This document shows positions 49,977 to 58,874 of a stretch of 64,000 nt of DNA, one piece after another (position 1 is the stretch's first letter; each line of letters starts with the position of its first letter). The DNA comes from an uncultured Shewanella sp. (GTDB lineage: Bacteria; Pseudomonadota; Gammaproteobacteria; Enterobacterales; Shewanellaceae), in the NCBI RefSeq assembly GCF_947501665.1, contig NZ_CANMWS010000025.1:1-64000 (forward strand), given 5' to 3'. Below the pieces are notes generated by a model. It saw only the letters and a list, made by a program, of their open reading frames with translations, did no database searches and was not told where the DNA came from. Both the position numbers and the translations under genes were made by a program.

Positions 49977-52046
49977 TTAACGTTCACCACTGAATGTTAA
50001 CGGTGGATGAGTAATGAGTGGATTGCTATGCTCTCCTGTGACTGGTGATATGTTGTTGAGTTTGTCCATGTCGTTGTTTGTATTGATAGCCTTATTGAAC
50101 AGGCTGTTGACTGACGTGTTGACTGACGTGTTAGTTGTCAGTGTTAAGCTTTGTGCCCATGTGGAACCAGACGTGAATGAAATGGGCGCGGGCAGGGCAT
50201 TGCGGATCACTTGAGCATTTATTGTGGGTAAAATAGAGGCGCCAATCAGCGCAAATCGCTCAGACACTTTGTCTTCACCAATACGGCCACGTTGTCCCCA
50301 ACTGAGGGTGATATTATTGGCCGTCGCATTAGCGGGTTTATCGGTGACGGCAATATCTCTTTGAATACCAAACCGATAACTCATCATGGCTTCTTCAAAT
50401 AGCATGGCCATGTCTTCTTGTTGGCTGCTATAAGCATAATAAGCATTGGCATGATCTTGACTAAAAAAACCACTGATATCATCCGGTGTGTAGGCTTGCT
50501 GTGTGCTTGTTGCATCTTCACCTTTAAAACTCACATTAGCCAAATCGAGTAGAGGCGCGCTGGTGAGTGGACTTTGTTGCATCAGTTTCGTTGAAATCAA
50601 CAAGTCTGCTTTACTTATCCATTCAAAGTCATCGATGAGTTTAGGACCTTGTAATTGGCTATGCAGTTCGACAGGGAAATAATCATTAGCATGAGCTAAC
50701 TCATGGTATAGCAAAGAGGCTAACTCGGGTGTGAGTGAATCAAGGGAGCGTGCACCTCTATTGGCGATAGAGTAATATTCAGAGGCATAATCATTATCTT
50801 TGACGTATCGCCAAGGGATCAAGAAATTGAGCGATTCACCAAACTGACTTCGATAATCTGACTCTTCGCTAATGGTATCTCGCTGGCTGGCCGTGAGCCA
50901 TAAATTATCAGGATCTAAATAGATGGCGCCCGTTAACGCCCAATAAAAAGAGGGGCGAATATCGGTGCTTATCACGATAGCGGTGACTGATTGCAATAGC
51001 GTTAAGAAATCACCGTGAGGATCCATTTGCTCAAGAAATTGCATAAAGTTATCAGCCATCCATTCATGGGAGACTAATAAACGGGCTTTAATGGCGGCTT
51101 TCATTGCATCCTCACTGTCTTGTTGACCAATTAAGGGCAAGGTTGATAATAAACAGCTTTCCGTCAACTCGTTGTGATAAACGCATTGCTCAAGAGCATT
51201 GGCATAAGGCGAGTTAGCCTGATAGGCAAAGGTGTGAGCGATGGCTTGTGGAAAGTAAGTCGATGTAATGGGATTTTCAGCTGTGATCAGTATGTGTACA
51301 TCATCAATGACGGTGGTTCCATTAATGGTGGCAATGGCGCTTAATGTACTGAGGGTGTCTGTAGTGACGTTAGGTGCGGTGAATAGGGGTCTATCTATTT
51401 CGCTAAAATCAACCAATAAATCAGGACCTGTGGCAATACACCAAGTTAAATCCGTCATGGCTGCAGTATCGCTCATCAAATGGTGGCGCAGGCTCACAAG
51501 AGTGCCTTGGGGGGCTTGATGACTGACTCTGACTTGGGCATTGTTTGATTTGAGTGCGTTGACAGTAATATTGACACTTTCTTGCCAAGTTAGCTGGGCG
51601 GCATCTTGCGCTGTGTTTATTTCAGTCACCGTGACTTGCAAAGTATAAGTCCCCTCATCGCTGGCTTCAAAGGCTAATAAAGGACTGTGGGGGGAAAGCA
51701 ACGTGAGTGGTTCGCCATCGAGCTGTTGCCAAGTATAGTGATAATCAGCGCTGTTGCGGTTTATTTGCGCTAAAATAGCACCAGATTGCTCCGCGTAATA
51801 GGCAGGTTCGATTTGAAATGCCAGGTCTGAATCGGTGTTAATCAAAGTCAAACCTGAGTTTGTGGCTGCAGTGTCAGTTAAGGTTTCACACCGAGCAACA
51901 TTGGCATTTATATTGTTACTCGGGGCGCCATTATCTAAGGTATCATTATTATTGCTGTTGGTATCGTCACCTCCGCCGCCACAGGCGGTGAGGGCAAGCG
52001 TTAAGCTTAAGCTCAGCAGAAGGCGAGATAAAGAAGAAAGTTCCAT
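49977..52046 (-). CDS. Lipoprotein with HExxH zinc-metallopeptidase motif
   Basis: A 689-residue lipoprotein (LALTAC, Cys22, followed by a Gly-Gly-Asp-Asn linker). The N-terminal half is beta-rich and resembles Ig/PKD-like modules (HYTWQQLDGEPLTLL, then EGTYTLQVTVTE). The C-terminal half holds LLYHELAHANDYFP with His448, Glu449 and His452, a HExxH zinc site. The third zinc ligand cannot be fixed by eye. Family unknown to me; a cell-surface peptidase is likely. The extreme C-terminus is Asn/Thr-rich with a short in-frame repeat (TNTSVNTSVNS). Confidence 0.65.
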   Translation of the reverse strand: MELSSLSRLLLSLSLTLALTACGGGGDDTNSNNNDTLDNGAPSNNINANVARCETLTDTAATNSGLTLINTDSDLAFQIEPAYYAEQSGAILAQINRNSADYHYTWQQLDGEPLTLLSPHSPLLAFEASDEGTYTLQVTVTEINTAQDAAQLTWQESVNITVNALKSNNAQVRVSHQAPQGTLVSLRHHLMSDTAAMTDLTWCIATGPDLLVDFSEIDRPLFTAPNVTTDTLSTLSAIATINGTTVIDDVHILITAENPITSTYFPQAIAHTFAYQANSPYANALEQCVYHNELTESCLLSTLPLIGQQDSEDAMKAAIKARLLVSHEWMADNFMQFLEQMDPHGDFLTLLQSVTAIVISTDIRPSFYWALTGAIYLDPDNLWLTASQRDTISEESDYRSQFGESLNFLIPWRYVKDNDYASEYYSIANRGARSLDSLTPELASLLYHELAHANDYFPVELHSQLQGPKLIDDFEWISKADLLISTKLMQQSPLTSAPLLDLANVSFKGEDATSTQQAYTPDDISGFFSQDHANAYYAYSSQQEDMAMLFEEAMMSYRFGIQRDIAVTDKPANATANNITLSWGQRGRIGEDKVSERFALIGASILPTINAQVIRNALPAPISFTSGSTWAQSLTLTTNTSVNTSVNSLFNKAINTNNDMDKLNNISPVTGEHSNPLITHPPLTFSGER

Positions 52047-52317
52047 TTGAGACTTGTCCTTATTTAATTGTTTTTATTTTCTATTTATCTAAATTTTTCA
52101 AATTGACATCAATATAACATAAGTGATCTAGCTTGGGTATGTGGGCTAAAATTGTGAGTTCCCACTCACATTGGGGCTTATTAAAAACTAGCGTTTGGCC
52201 TCAGTGGTATTAGTGAGTGTGTTTCAACTTGTGACCTTATTGGTATTGATTGCCTGCCGCAGGCTTATGTGCGAATACAAAAATAACTCGCCGTAAATAT
52301 GTCCCTATAGGCTCAAA

Positions 52318-52337
52318 CGGAAACATCCGTGTTTCCG
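52318..52337. repeat. Hairpin of a REP-like palindrome
   Basis: CGGAAACA and TGTTTCCG flank a TCCG loop. The surrounding text (CTCGCCGTAAATATGTCCCT just before it) resembles short dispersed palindromic repeats. The whole 52047-52664 space holds no gene. Confidence 0.5.
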
Positions 52338-52370
52338 ATGGTTATTTTTATATTCACACTGATTTTAAAA

Positions 52371-52398
52371 GCGAAAAGCGAAAAGCGAAAAGCAAAAA
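52371..52398. repeat. 7-bp microsatellite
   Basis: GCGAAAA is repeated three times followed by GCAAAAA. It lies in non-coding DNA 280 bases upstream of the next gene, so length change should have no coding effect. Confidence 0.9.
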
Positions 52399-52676
52399 GC
52401 ACAAGTAGTATGTTTCTTCGAATGGGTTTTTCTATTGGTATTTAATCCATTAAATTGTGATTGGGTTCAAGGTCTTTGTTTTTAGTTATTCTTGTTCTAA
52501 ACATTTTGCTTACAAAGGTAACGGTGAGGTGGTATTTTGCTTGGCTAGCGTAAAGACGCTGGGCTAGCAGTGTACTCTGGTTTAGTGATTTGTTTGAAAA
52601 AACTGTTTCAAAGAATTGGCTGTCTGGAAGATTATCCTGCTGTTGAATAAGCTGTTATGTTTCTATGGAGGTTTCA

Positions 52677-53324
52677 TTGCCAATCGTAATTGCATTAGTC
52701 ATATTTGCTTTAGTGGCTCCATTTTTACTAAAACTTTATGTCACTAATATTCCAGGTGAAATTATCGGGAGCATTGATGGTTGGTTGAGTTTTCTTGGTG
52801 GGTATTCAGGAGGAATCTTGGCATTCCTAGCTGCTTACATGATATTCAATAAGCAAAGAACTGAAAATGTCAGGCCATTTTTGATTACAGAACCACTATT
52901 GGCCAATAGCAATTCAAAATCATGCCTCTATTTTCTTGAAAAATATGATATCAAAGTTGATCCAAACACTTATAAAACTAGCGATTTAAATCGGGACGAT
53001 ACCTTTATAGATTTCGCACTCAAAAATATTGGTATAGGCCCAGCTTTAGATGTCAGTATATTCAATTCAAAAGGCACAAAGATTGCTTTAGCGGATCGAT
53101 CTACTGTGTTTTTCCAAGAGTTTGATTCTTTAGGACATGTTACACCTAATGAGCATATGAGCTGGATATTTTGCATTGACTCAAACTTAGCTGATAAAAA
53201 TGGTGAATATAAAGAGGAGCTTACTTTAAAATACATGGATATATTTAAAAATAAACATACTCATAAGCTCCATATTTTCCTTAACAAGCCAAGCGGTAAA
53301 GCGGGTATTAGTTTAAAAACATAA
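52677..53324 (+). CDS. Two-helix membrane protein, unknown function
   Basis: A protein of about 215 residues with two N-terminal membrane helices (PIVIALVIFALVAPFLLKLY and WLSFLGGYSGGILAFLAAYM) and a soluble C-terminal domain of about 150 residues with an Ig-like pattern (IDFALKNIGIGPALDVSIFN). Start choice: GGAGG at 52667-52671 is five bases before a TTG at 52677, whereas an ATG at 52665 would place that site inside its own codons. Similar two-helix proteins are common in accessory DNA, with no known role. It stands alone. Confidence 0.6.
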   Translation: MPIVIALVIFALVAPFLLKLYVTNIPGEIIGSIDGWLSFLGGYSGGILAFLAAYMIFNKQRTENVRPFLITEPLLANSNSKSCLYFLEKYDIKVDPNTYKTSDLNRDDTFIDFALKNIGIGPALDVSIFNSKGTKIALADRSTVFFQEFDSLGHVTPNEHMSWIFCIDSNLADKNGEYKEELTLKYMDIFKNKHTHKLHIFLNKPSGKAGISLKT

Positions 53325-53710
53325 CAAGCTGTTTAACAAACAACCAAGCCACCCATTGTTAAATAGCGATATACGGATCTAAAATTATTCGGACATATAT
53401 AGACGCTCCCGTTGAGTCAGGCCTGTTTTGACTTTTGAAAGCCAAAGACATCTAGCCAAGGACTTAATAGGCTTTGGTTATTCAAATTAACTATACCTCT
53501 TCAGTGCGTAGTCAGTTGTTGTCTAGTCGATAAGGCTGAGGACTGGTTTTATGGCATGGCTCAAAAAATAGCCTGCCAACTGGTTTAAAACTAAAGGCCA
53601 TATTTTTGTTCGAAATAATCAATAAAATCATATAAAATATAGCGGATTATAGATGTGAAGTATTACATTTTTTGCATCTATGCACAGGACAAAATAATAA
53701 TGGAATATTT

Positions 53711-54451
53711 ATGGATTTTATCAATCAGTATCAGCAGCAAGGATTAACTCAACCTATTAGCATTAAACCCACTCTAAAAATGCATGCATTATTATGGGGA
53801 GGAGGATCATTTCTTTTAGGCGGGTGTGTCGTCGCATTATTTAGTGAGGAGCTTAAAACACAATTAATCGGATTAGGGGGCGGGCTATTTTTTGGATTTG
53901 CGATTATTATTTGTGCCAGTGCATTACTTAGAAGTCAATCGAGAGGATTAGTCGAATTTTCAGAAGATGGCTTATGGCTTTCTACGATAGGGATGACTTT
54001 ACCTTGGCATTCACTGGGTCCAGCTTGGGTGAATGTGACTAAGCATGATGGGGGGAAAACGAAAGATGTCGTGTTTATTGTTAAAGACATCGACCGTTAT
54101 ATTACCAACCTGAGTTTTATTCCACGTATTCACTTAAGGCTCTTGAAACGGACGTTGGAAATAGGTAAAGGTGGGTCAATCGATTTAGGCTTAGGGGCTT
54201 TATTTCATTTTTTAGATGAAAAAAGTGCCTTTAAAAAATTAACTCATCAGCTTGAATATGCTCGTGATCAAGCGCAATCGGATCCATCGGCGATACTATT
54301 GAATATTCCAGTTCCTTTTCGACTTGGTATTGATCCTCAGTCATTGGTTGCAATCATCAATTTAGAGCAATCAAAACAAACGATGGATATTGATTCAGCT
54401 AACAACTCAGGATTTAAAAATCAGAATATTTCTAATGGAAGTGCAAGTTGA
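53711..54451 (+). CDS. Hypothetical membrane protein
   Basis: A 246-residue protein with two adjacent hydrophobic segments (ALLWGGGSFLLGGCVVALFS and LIGLGGGLFFGFAIIICASA) and a cytosolic domain that follows, including VEFSEDGLWLSTIGMTLPWH, a pattern seen in PH-like or STM3941-type proteins. The ATG at 53711 is chosen; an upstream ATG at 53672 would add 13 polar residues. The 386 bases upstream hold no gene. Function unknown. Confidence 0.55.
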   Translation: MDFINQYQQQGLTQPISIKPTLKMHALLWGGGSFLLGGCVVALFSEELKTQLIGLGGGLFFGFAIIICASALLRSQSRGLVEFSEDGLWLSTIGMTLPWHSLGPAWVNVTKHDGGKTKDVVFIVKDIDRYITNLSFIPRIHLRLLKRTLEIGKGGSIDLGLGALFHFLDEKSAFKKLTHQLEYARDQAQSDPSAILLNIPVPFRLGIDPQSLVAIINLEQSKQTMDIDSANNSGFKNQNISNGSAS

Positions 54452-54483
54452 GTAGATGATCATGTATAAAAGGCATTTTTCAG

Positions 54484-54678
54484 GTGTATAGGGAAATCAT
54501 TACGGACAATATTCAAGGGAAAACCCCTTTGTGGCAGGTTTTTTGGATCCAGAATGTGTTAATTGGTGGCATGTGGCAATGTGCGTTTAATGTTGGCTGG
54601 AAGGGGTGGGGTTATCTTGTTCGTGGGGCTTACATTGTTATCTTTTGTGTTGTTTTGTTCTCATTTCTTAAAGGTTAG
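54484..54678 (+). CDS. Small membrane protein, apparently internally shortened
   Basis: A 64-residue frame starting at GTG. The N-terminal GKTPLWQVFWIQNVLIGG and the C-terminal MWQCAFNVGWKGWGYLVRGA look like the two ends of a longer family of 100-140 residues in which a pair of membrane helices normally lies between them. The two ends are here fused directly, consistent with an in-frame deletion. No clear ribosome site precedes the GTG. Confidence 0.45.
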   Translation: MYREIITDNIQGKTPLWQVFWIQNVLIGGMWQCAFNVGWKGWGYLVRGAYIVIFCVVLFSFLKG

Positions 54679-54792
54679 AAAGCGGCGTTGTGAACGGCCA
54701 TGATTATTCTGAGCTTTAACATGTAAAAAAATCTTGGATGTGAAGCCATACTCGGTCACTAAACGGTATTCACTTTGCCGTTGCCTAAACAA

Positions 54793-54824
54793 AAAAAAGT
54801 GGGGCAATCTGCTCACACTTTTTT
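54793..54824. terminator. Terminator between the small membrane gene and the XRE operon
   Basis: AAAAAAGTG (54793-54801) pairs with CACTTTTTT (54816-54824), with a weaker GCA/TGC pair inside. A- and T-rich flanks allow function in both directions between these convergent genes. Confidence 0.7.
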
Positions 54825-54858
54825 ATATTGATAAAAGCCGACTCACTTAATCCACCAA

Positions 54859-55287
54859 TCAGGTTTTTAAAATCTGTTTCATCTCAAACAAAATGTCAGA
54901 AATTAAACTCACCGCACCATGGTGTAATTCTTTTTCATCTGTTGCGAGTAACAATAAATTCGCCGTCGATGATGCTTGACTCAATTTTCTACGTACATCT
55001 TCATTGTCTTCTTGGCTCAGCTCAGGCATAGGCACATTGTCTTCACAATCGGGATCAGGAATAAAGGCAGGCTGATCATCTCGGCCAATCATAAATTCCT
55101 CATTCGACGAGTCTTGTACTAAGTAGTGGCGACTAATAAAACCAAATAACTTACATAACTTGCGTGTTGAAGGCTCACTTGCACCGCTTTGCCACTGGCT
55201 CACTTCCCCCTCTTTCACGTCCATGATTCTCGCTAAGTCAGCCACACTTAAATCAAAGCGCTTCGCAATACTCTTTAACTCTGTCAC
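54859..55287 (-). CDS. XRE-family regulator, last gene of the GW-PP repeat operon
   Basis: A 142-residue protein with an N-terminal Cro/C1-type HTH (FDLSVADLARIMDVKEGEVS, then QWQSGASEPSTRKL) and a C-terminal acidic and helical part (EDNEDVRRKLSQASSTANLL). The start overlaps the stop of the upstream membrane-protein gene by four bases, so the two are coupled. Its targets are unknown, perhaps the same operon. Confidence 0.75.
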   Translation of the reverse strand: MTELKSIAKRFDLSVADLARIMDVKEGEVSQWQSGASEPSTRKLCKLFGFISRHYLVQDSSNEEFMIGRDDQPAFIPDPDCEDNVPMPELSQEDNEDVRRKLSQASSTANLLLLATDEKELHHGAVSLISDILFEMKQILKT

Positions 55288-55967
55288 AGCCTTACTCCCT
55301 TAATTCTTTGTTTTTGGCTCATCCCCGCCTTTACTGCAAAATAACTGATCATCACCAGCACAACTATTTCCGAAATACTGATAGGCAAACGTATATAACG
55401 ATATAAGTCGTAAAAAAACGCAGGCTTCAAATCAGCAAAAGCACTGCCTAATGCCCCTTGATAGATCAACTCTTCAATCCCTGTCACTAAATTAAGTACA
55501 ACAGCTATTCCATACACACCCAGCAATAAATATTCTTGAGCGAAGCGCTGATAATACACATTCAGCTTGAACACCTTCGCTATGGGGCCGCGATACCAAA
55601 TCAAAGCCATCACTAACGCATCGAATCCAATATAAGTAAAATAAAAGCCCCAATTAGGTACTTGAGTTAATAAATATTCATTCAACCACAATACATCTAT
55701 CAATTTCATCACAGCGGGTATGGCAATTAAATACGCCCAATTGGGGAAGCGGCGGCACATGAGCACACTCATTGCTAACGCCAAAGCTAATCCTACATTA
55801 GACAACCATGCCCATTCTTCAAATAAAATAGTTATAATAAACAATAAACTAAAAATACTAGCAACCACAAAGGCTCCTAGCCATAACAGCGACTTGTGCT
55901 TAGCAAAGTAAATCACTCCCGAGCTGATCAGGCCAAGGCCTATCAGCACAACAACAAATACATCCAT
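55284..55967 (-). CDS. Multi-spanning membrane protein of the GW-PP repeat operon
   Basis: A 227-residue protein with about seven hydrophobic helices (for example VVVLIGLGLISSGVIYFA, VGLALALAMSVLMCRRF, NWGFYFTYIGFDALVMALIW and ISISEIVVLVMISYFAVKAG). I do not recognise a family; there is no ATPase, protease or channel signature. It lies nine bases after the repeat protein and overlaps the XRE gene, so it may export, anchor or sense the repeat protein. Confidence 0.65.
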   Translation of the reverse strand: MDVFVVVLIGLGLISSGVIYFAKHKSLLWLGAFVVASIFSLLFIITILFEEWAWLSNVGLALALAMSVLMCRRFPNWAYLIAIPAVMKLIDVLWLNEYLLTQVPNWGFYFTYIGFDALVMALIWYRGPIAKVFKLNVYYQRFAQEYLLLGVYGIAVVLNLVTGIEELIYQGALGSAFADLKPAFFYDLYRYIRLPISISEIVVLVMISYFAVKAGMSQKQRIKGVRL

Positions 55968-55976
55968 GCTAATCCC

Positions 55977-56618
55977 CTAGCTTCTAACAAAAACAGCACT
56001 CACCTCACGTTTAGGCTGAGTTGTTCCACCACCCGTCATAGGCACTGGCGGTATCCATCCTTCCTCATCATCCAATAAAGCAAGATTCACCTCACTTCTT
56101 GGTGGATTATTCCAACCATTCCCCAACGGCGATGGCGGTACCCATCCTTCCTCACTGTCTAATAAAACAAGATTTAATAATTCAGGTTCACCAGAGCCAC
56201 CACCACCCAAAGGTAAAGGCGGCACCCATCCTTCCTCACCATTCAACAAAGCAAGATTCTCATTAGGCCTAGTGGGTTGAGTACCACCTCCACTCATAGG
56301 CACTGGCGGCAACCAACCGGCCTCACCACCGCCCAATAAAGCAAGATTCACATTCTCATTAGGCCTTGTAGGATTCCCACCGCCACCACCACCCATAGGT
56401 GTCGGCGCTGGAATACTCACACTTAGGGGGCCGAGGGCGATGGCTTTTGACAAGGCTTGGCTGATACTTGATGTTGCTTGCGCATTGTGCAGGCTTACCA
56501 ATAAATCGGCGGGGCTGAGCGCTTGGGTTGAAAGGGTAATGCTGACCACTTCGCTAGGTTGAGGTAAAGCTTGAGCCACATCAAGATTGTCAATATTTTG
56601 AGGCATGTCCATTATCAT
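55977..56618 (-). CDS. Proline- and glycine-rich protein with four GW-x-PP-x-P repeats
   Basis: A 213-residue protein. Residues 1-75 form a helical, Ala/Ser-rich leader (ALSPADLLVSLHNAQATSSI). Residues 91-206 are four repeats of 28-30 residues with the pattern N-L-A-L-L-x-x-x-E-x-G-W-x-P-P-x-P followed by a Gly-rich spacer (units begin at 91, 121, 149 and 178). A half-unit spacer precedes them at 74-90. The tail is SAVFVRS. No signal peptide or membrane helix is seen. AAGGA lies eight bases before the ATG. It is the first gene of a tight three-gene operon. The architecture, leader plus repeated short cores, resembles multi-core peptide precursors but no modifying enzyme is adjacent; a scaffold of Pro-rich docking motifs is equally possible. 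Confidence 0.7.
   Translation of the reverse strand: MIMDMPQNIDNLDVAQALPQPSEVVSITLSTQALSPADLLVSLHNAQATSSISQALSKAIALGPLSVSIPAPTPMGGGGGGNPTRPNENVNLALLGGGEAGWLPPVPMSGGGTQPTRPNENLALLNGEEGWVPPLPLGGGGSGEPELLNLVLLDSEEGWVPPSPLGNGWNNPPRSEVNLALLDDEEGWIPPVPMTGGGTTQPKREVSAVFVRS
56001..56348. repeat. Coding tandem repeats of the GW-PP protein
   Basis: Four in-frame units of 84-90 bases. Each carries a well conserved core (GGCGGTACCCATCCTTCCTC or variants on the plus strand) and a more variable linker, so the units arose by duplication and then diverged while the Gly-Trp-x-Pro-Pro core was kept. Confidence 0.85.
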
Positions 56619-57060
56619 TATTCTTATCCTTGCGGGTTGCTTACCGCTAATATCATAGGTTTCATAATCGGCTTGCTAAGCATTTATTTATCAGTCAATA
56701 TCATTTAGCGCTTATCACTGATAACGTAACAATTAATCACGTAACAATAATATAAATTGACATTTGAAATAAGTGCTTAACAAATAAATCTGATTTATTC
56801 GATAAATAGTAGATAGTTAAACAGGCAAAATGTCAAATAGTGACCGCCTATTTTCTTATTAATAGCAAGTGTTAAATCGCCTTGTGTGCCTTGTTTTACC
56901 TCATTAGTCATAAAAAAATGCACAGAGAAAAAGACACGTTAAAAACACAGAACGAATGGCTTTTTTGATCAATTGAAGTGCATTGGCGTGTTGTTTACTG
57001 CATGTTTGACTTCTCATGAGCAGGTTTTTAGCGGGTTATATTTCGTTTTATAACAAACCT

Positions 57061-57140
57061 AGGGCCTGTTGATTTTTGGTGATTAAATTATGTTCAGATA
57101 AACGTGTTTTAATCGCGGCGAGAGGTGTCAACGCCCCCTA
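57061..57140 (+). mobile_element. MITE fragment (left end)
   Basis: AGGGCCTGTTGATTTTTGGT followed by the internal GATAAACGTGTTTTAATCGC matches the left 80 bases of the copy at 4695. The right half is missing. It lies in the 674-base space between the repeat operon and the SDR gene, which otherwise shows no gene. Confidence 0.7.
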
Positions 57141-57292
57141 GTGGATACCTGACAATGAATGTTATAAAAAGCTCAGGCAGTATTTATTCGTTATGATAGG
57201 TCGACAGTGGTAAAGTGAATAACAAATATAATGGGGTATTTTTATGTTTGCATTTAAAATCCCATCCATTGACTATAAGTTAAGAGAATGTC

Positions 57293-58120
57293 ATGACCCA
57301 ATCAATTTTAATTACTGGTTGCTCCAGTGGCATTGGCCGCTTTTGTGCCGAGCAACTGCATCAGGCTGGATTCAACGTAGTGGCCAGTTGCCGCAAACTT
57401 GACGATGTGAGGACCCTTCAAGCGCAAGGGCTAAGTTGTGTGCAAATGGATATGACAAGTACAGACTCGATTAGAATTGGGCTTGCAGCTGCCTTAGCGC
57501 TAACGGGGGGGACCATAGATGTGCTGTTTAACAATGCCGCTTATGGACAAGGCGGTGCTATTGAAGATTTATCAACAAATACGTTGCGCCAGCAATTTGA
57601 AACGAATTTATTTGGCCTCCATGAATTGACGCGAGCCGTTATTCCACTGATGTTAGCGCAAGGCTCGGGTAAAATTGTGCAAAATAGCTCAGTACTGGGG
57701 CTAGTGGCGATGAAGTATCGTGGTGCCTATAATGCCAGTAAATTTGCATTAGAAGGCTACACAGATACCTTGAGGTTAGAATTAATGAATACCCCCATTT
57801 CTGTGAGTTTAATAGAGCCAGGTCCCATTGTCAGCCAATTTAGAGCCAATGCGCTACGTGCAATTGAGCACTCCATTGACATTGAGACTTCACGGCATAA
57901 AGATAATTATCAGCATACCTTGTCCCGTTTGGGTAGCAAAGAGGCAACGACACCTTTTACATTAGGGCCTGAAGCGGTATTAAAGCCTTTACTAAAAATC
58001 ATAGAACACTCCAATCCCAAGCCACGTTATTATGTGACCAAAGCCACTTATATCTTTGGTTACTTACGTCGCTTTTTATCTTCAAGCATGCTAGATAGGG
58101 TTTTATCCAGAGGTGATTAA
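57293..58120 (+). CDS. Short-chain dehydrogenase/reductase
   Basis: A 275-residue NAD(P)-dependent oxidoreductase of the classical SDR type. The cofactor motif is TGCSSGIGRF (residues 8-17), then NNAAYGQGG; the catalytic Ser lies in NSSVLG and the Tyr-Lys pair in YNASK. The C-terminal SLIEPGPIVSQF is typical. Substrate unknown; close homologs are annotated as retinol- or steroid-type reductases. MITE pieces flank both sides. Confidence 0.88.
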   Translation: MTQSILITGCSSGIGRFCAEQLHQAGFNVVASCRKLDDVRTLQAQGLSCVQMDMTSTDSIRIGLAAALALTGGTIDVLFNNAAYGQGGAIEDLSTNTLRQQFETNLFGLHELTRAVIPLMLAQGSGKIVQNSSVLGLVAMKYRGAYNASKFALEGYTDTLRLELMNTPISVSLIEPGPIVSQFRANALRAIEHSIDIETSRHKDNYQHTLSRLGSKEATTPFTLGPEAVLKPLLKIIEHSNPKPRYYVTKATYIFGYLRRFLSSSMLDRVLSRGD

Positions 58121-58129
58121 ATTAACAGG

Positions 58130-58447
58130 TGATTAAACTCTGTTTGAGATAAACGTGTTTGAATCGTGGCAAGAGGAGAACGGCGAGTTATTCTAAGTCC
58201 CTTTCTTTAAACAAGAGGGGCACAACAAAGTGTCAAACACGATCGACTAATCCCTGCTTCATCAAAGCATGAAGACAGCGCTTATTGCTCATTTGTAAGG
58301 CGTTATCGCTTATTTATGTTCGACTCCATGGATGGAGAAGGTAGAGCGACGTCTGGAACCCAAGCCGAGAATAACGACACAACATCAGTGCGACCTAGTA
58401 TCAAGGCCACACAAACGGTTGCAGAAATTATGACTAAAGATCCACAT
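58130..58447 (+). mobile_element. MITE copy, enlarged and decayed
   Basis: Begins with GGTGATTAAACTCTG and the internal GATAAACGTGTTTGAATCG, keeps GCGTTATCGCTTATTTATGT, and ends with GTTGCAGAAATTATGACTAA, each matching the copy at 4695. It carries about 50-60 additional bases on the right side (AGCGACGTCTGGAA to AACGACACAAC), which are shared with the inverted fragment at 25332. The terminal repeats themselves are eroded. Confidence 0.65.
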
Positions 58448-58735
58448 CTCTGAGGCGGTCATTTTTTACTATTATTACCCGTCATATTACTTAAAAGCAG
58501 ATGATTTAGCTATATCATTGTTTCTAACAAGCTAATATCGAGCTCCTAAATAGGTTAAGTTACATTGATTGGGTTAACGGTATTGATTGAATATTTTCGT
58601 TAATCTGAAAAGTACAATATAACTTATTGTAAATAAATTATTTTTTATATAACGAATAGAAATGATATTGGACTGTAAATTTGAAGTGACAAACATATAT
58701 CGGCTTTTTTGGTTATTTTTTTGATGAACTATTGC

Positions 58736-58751
58736 TTTACGTTAGCGTAAA
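58736..58751. promoter_or_regulatory. LiuR-like operator of the branched-chain amino acid operon
   Basis: TTTACGTTAGCGTAAA is a 16-base palindrome 124 bases upstream of the thiolase gene. It fits the MerR-family LiuR motif described for branched-chain amino acid and fatty acid genes of gammaproteobacteria including Shewanella. The rest of 58448-58874 is AT-rich and holds no gene. Confidence 0.65.
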
Positions 58752-58874
58752 CGTCACAGTGTGGGTATGGATATTGTCTAATTAAGAAGACATGGTTTAC
58801 TGATTTAAATTGGGCTATTAACGATAACGGTTTGAGGACCGAAAGTGTTAGTAGGCTGATTTTCGGAGTGGAAT

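Noticed and set aside
50110..50133. Duplicated 12-base unit GACTGACGTGTT in the metallopeptidase-like gene
   Set aside because: It is a two-copy in-frame duplication encoding TNTSVNTSVN; too small to call a separate feature.
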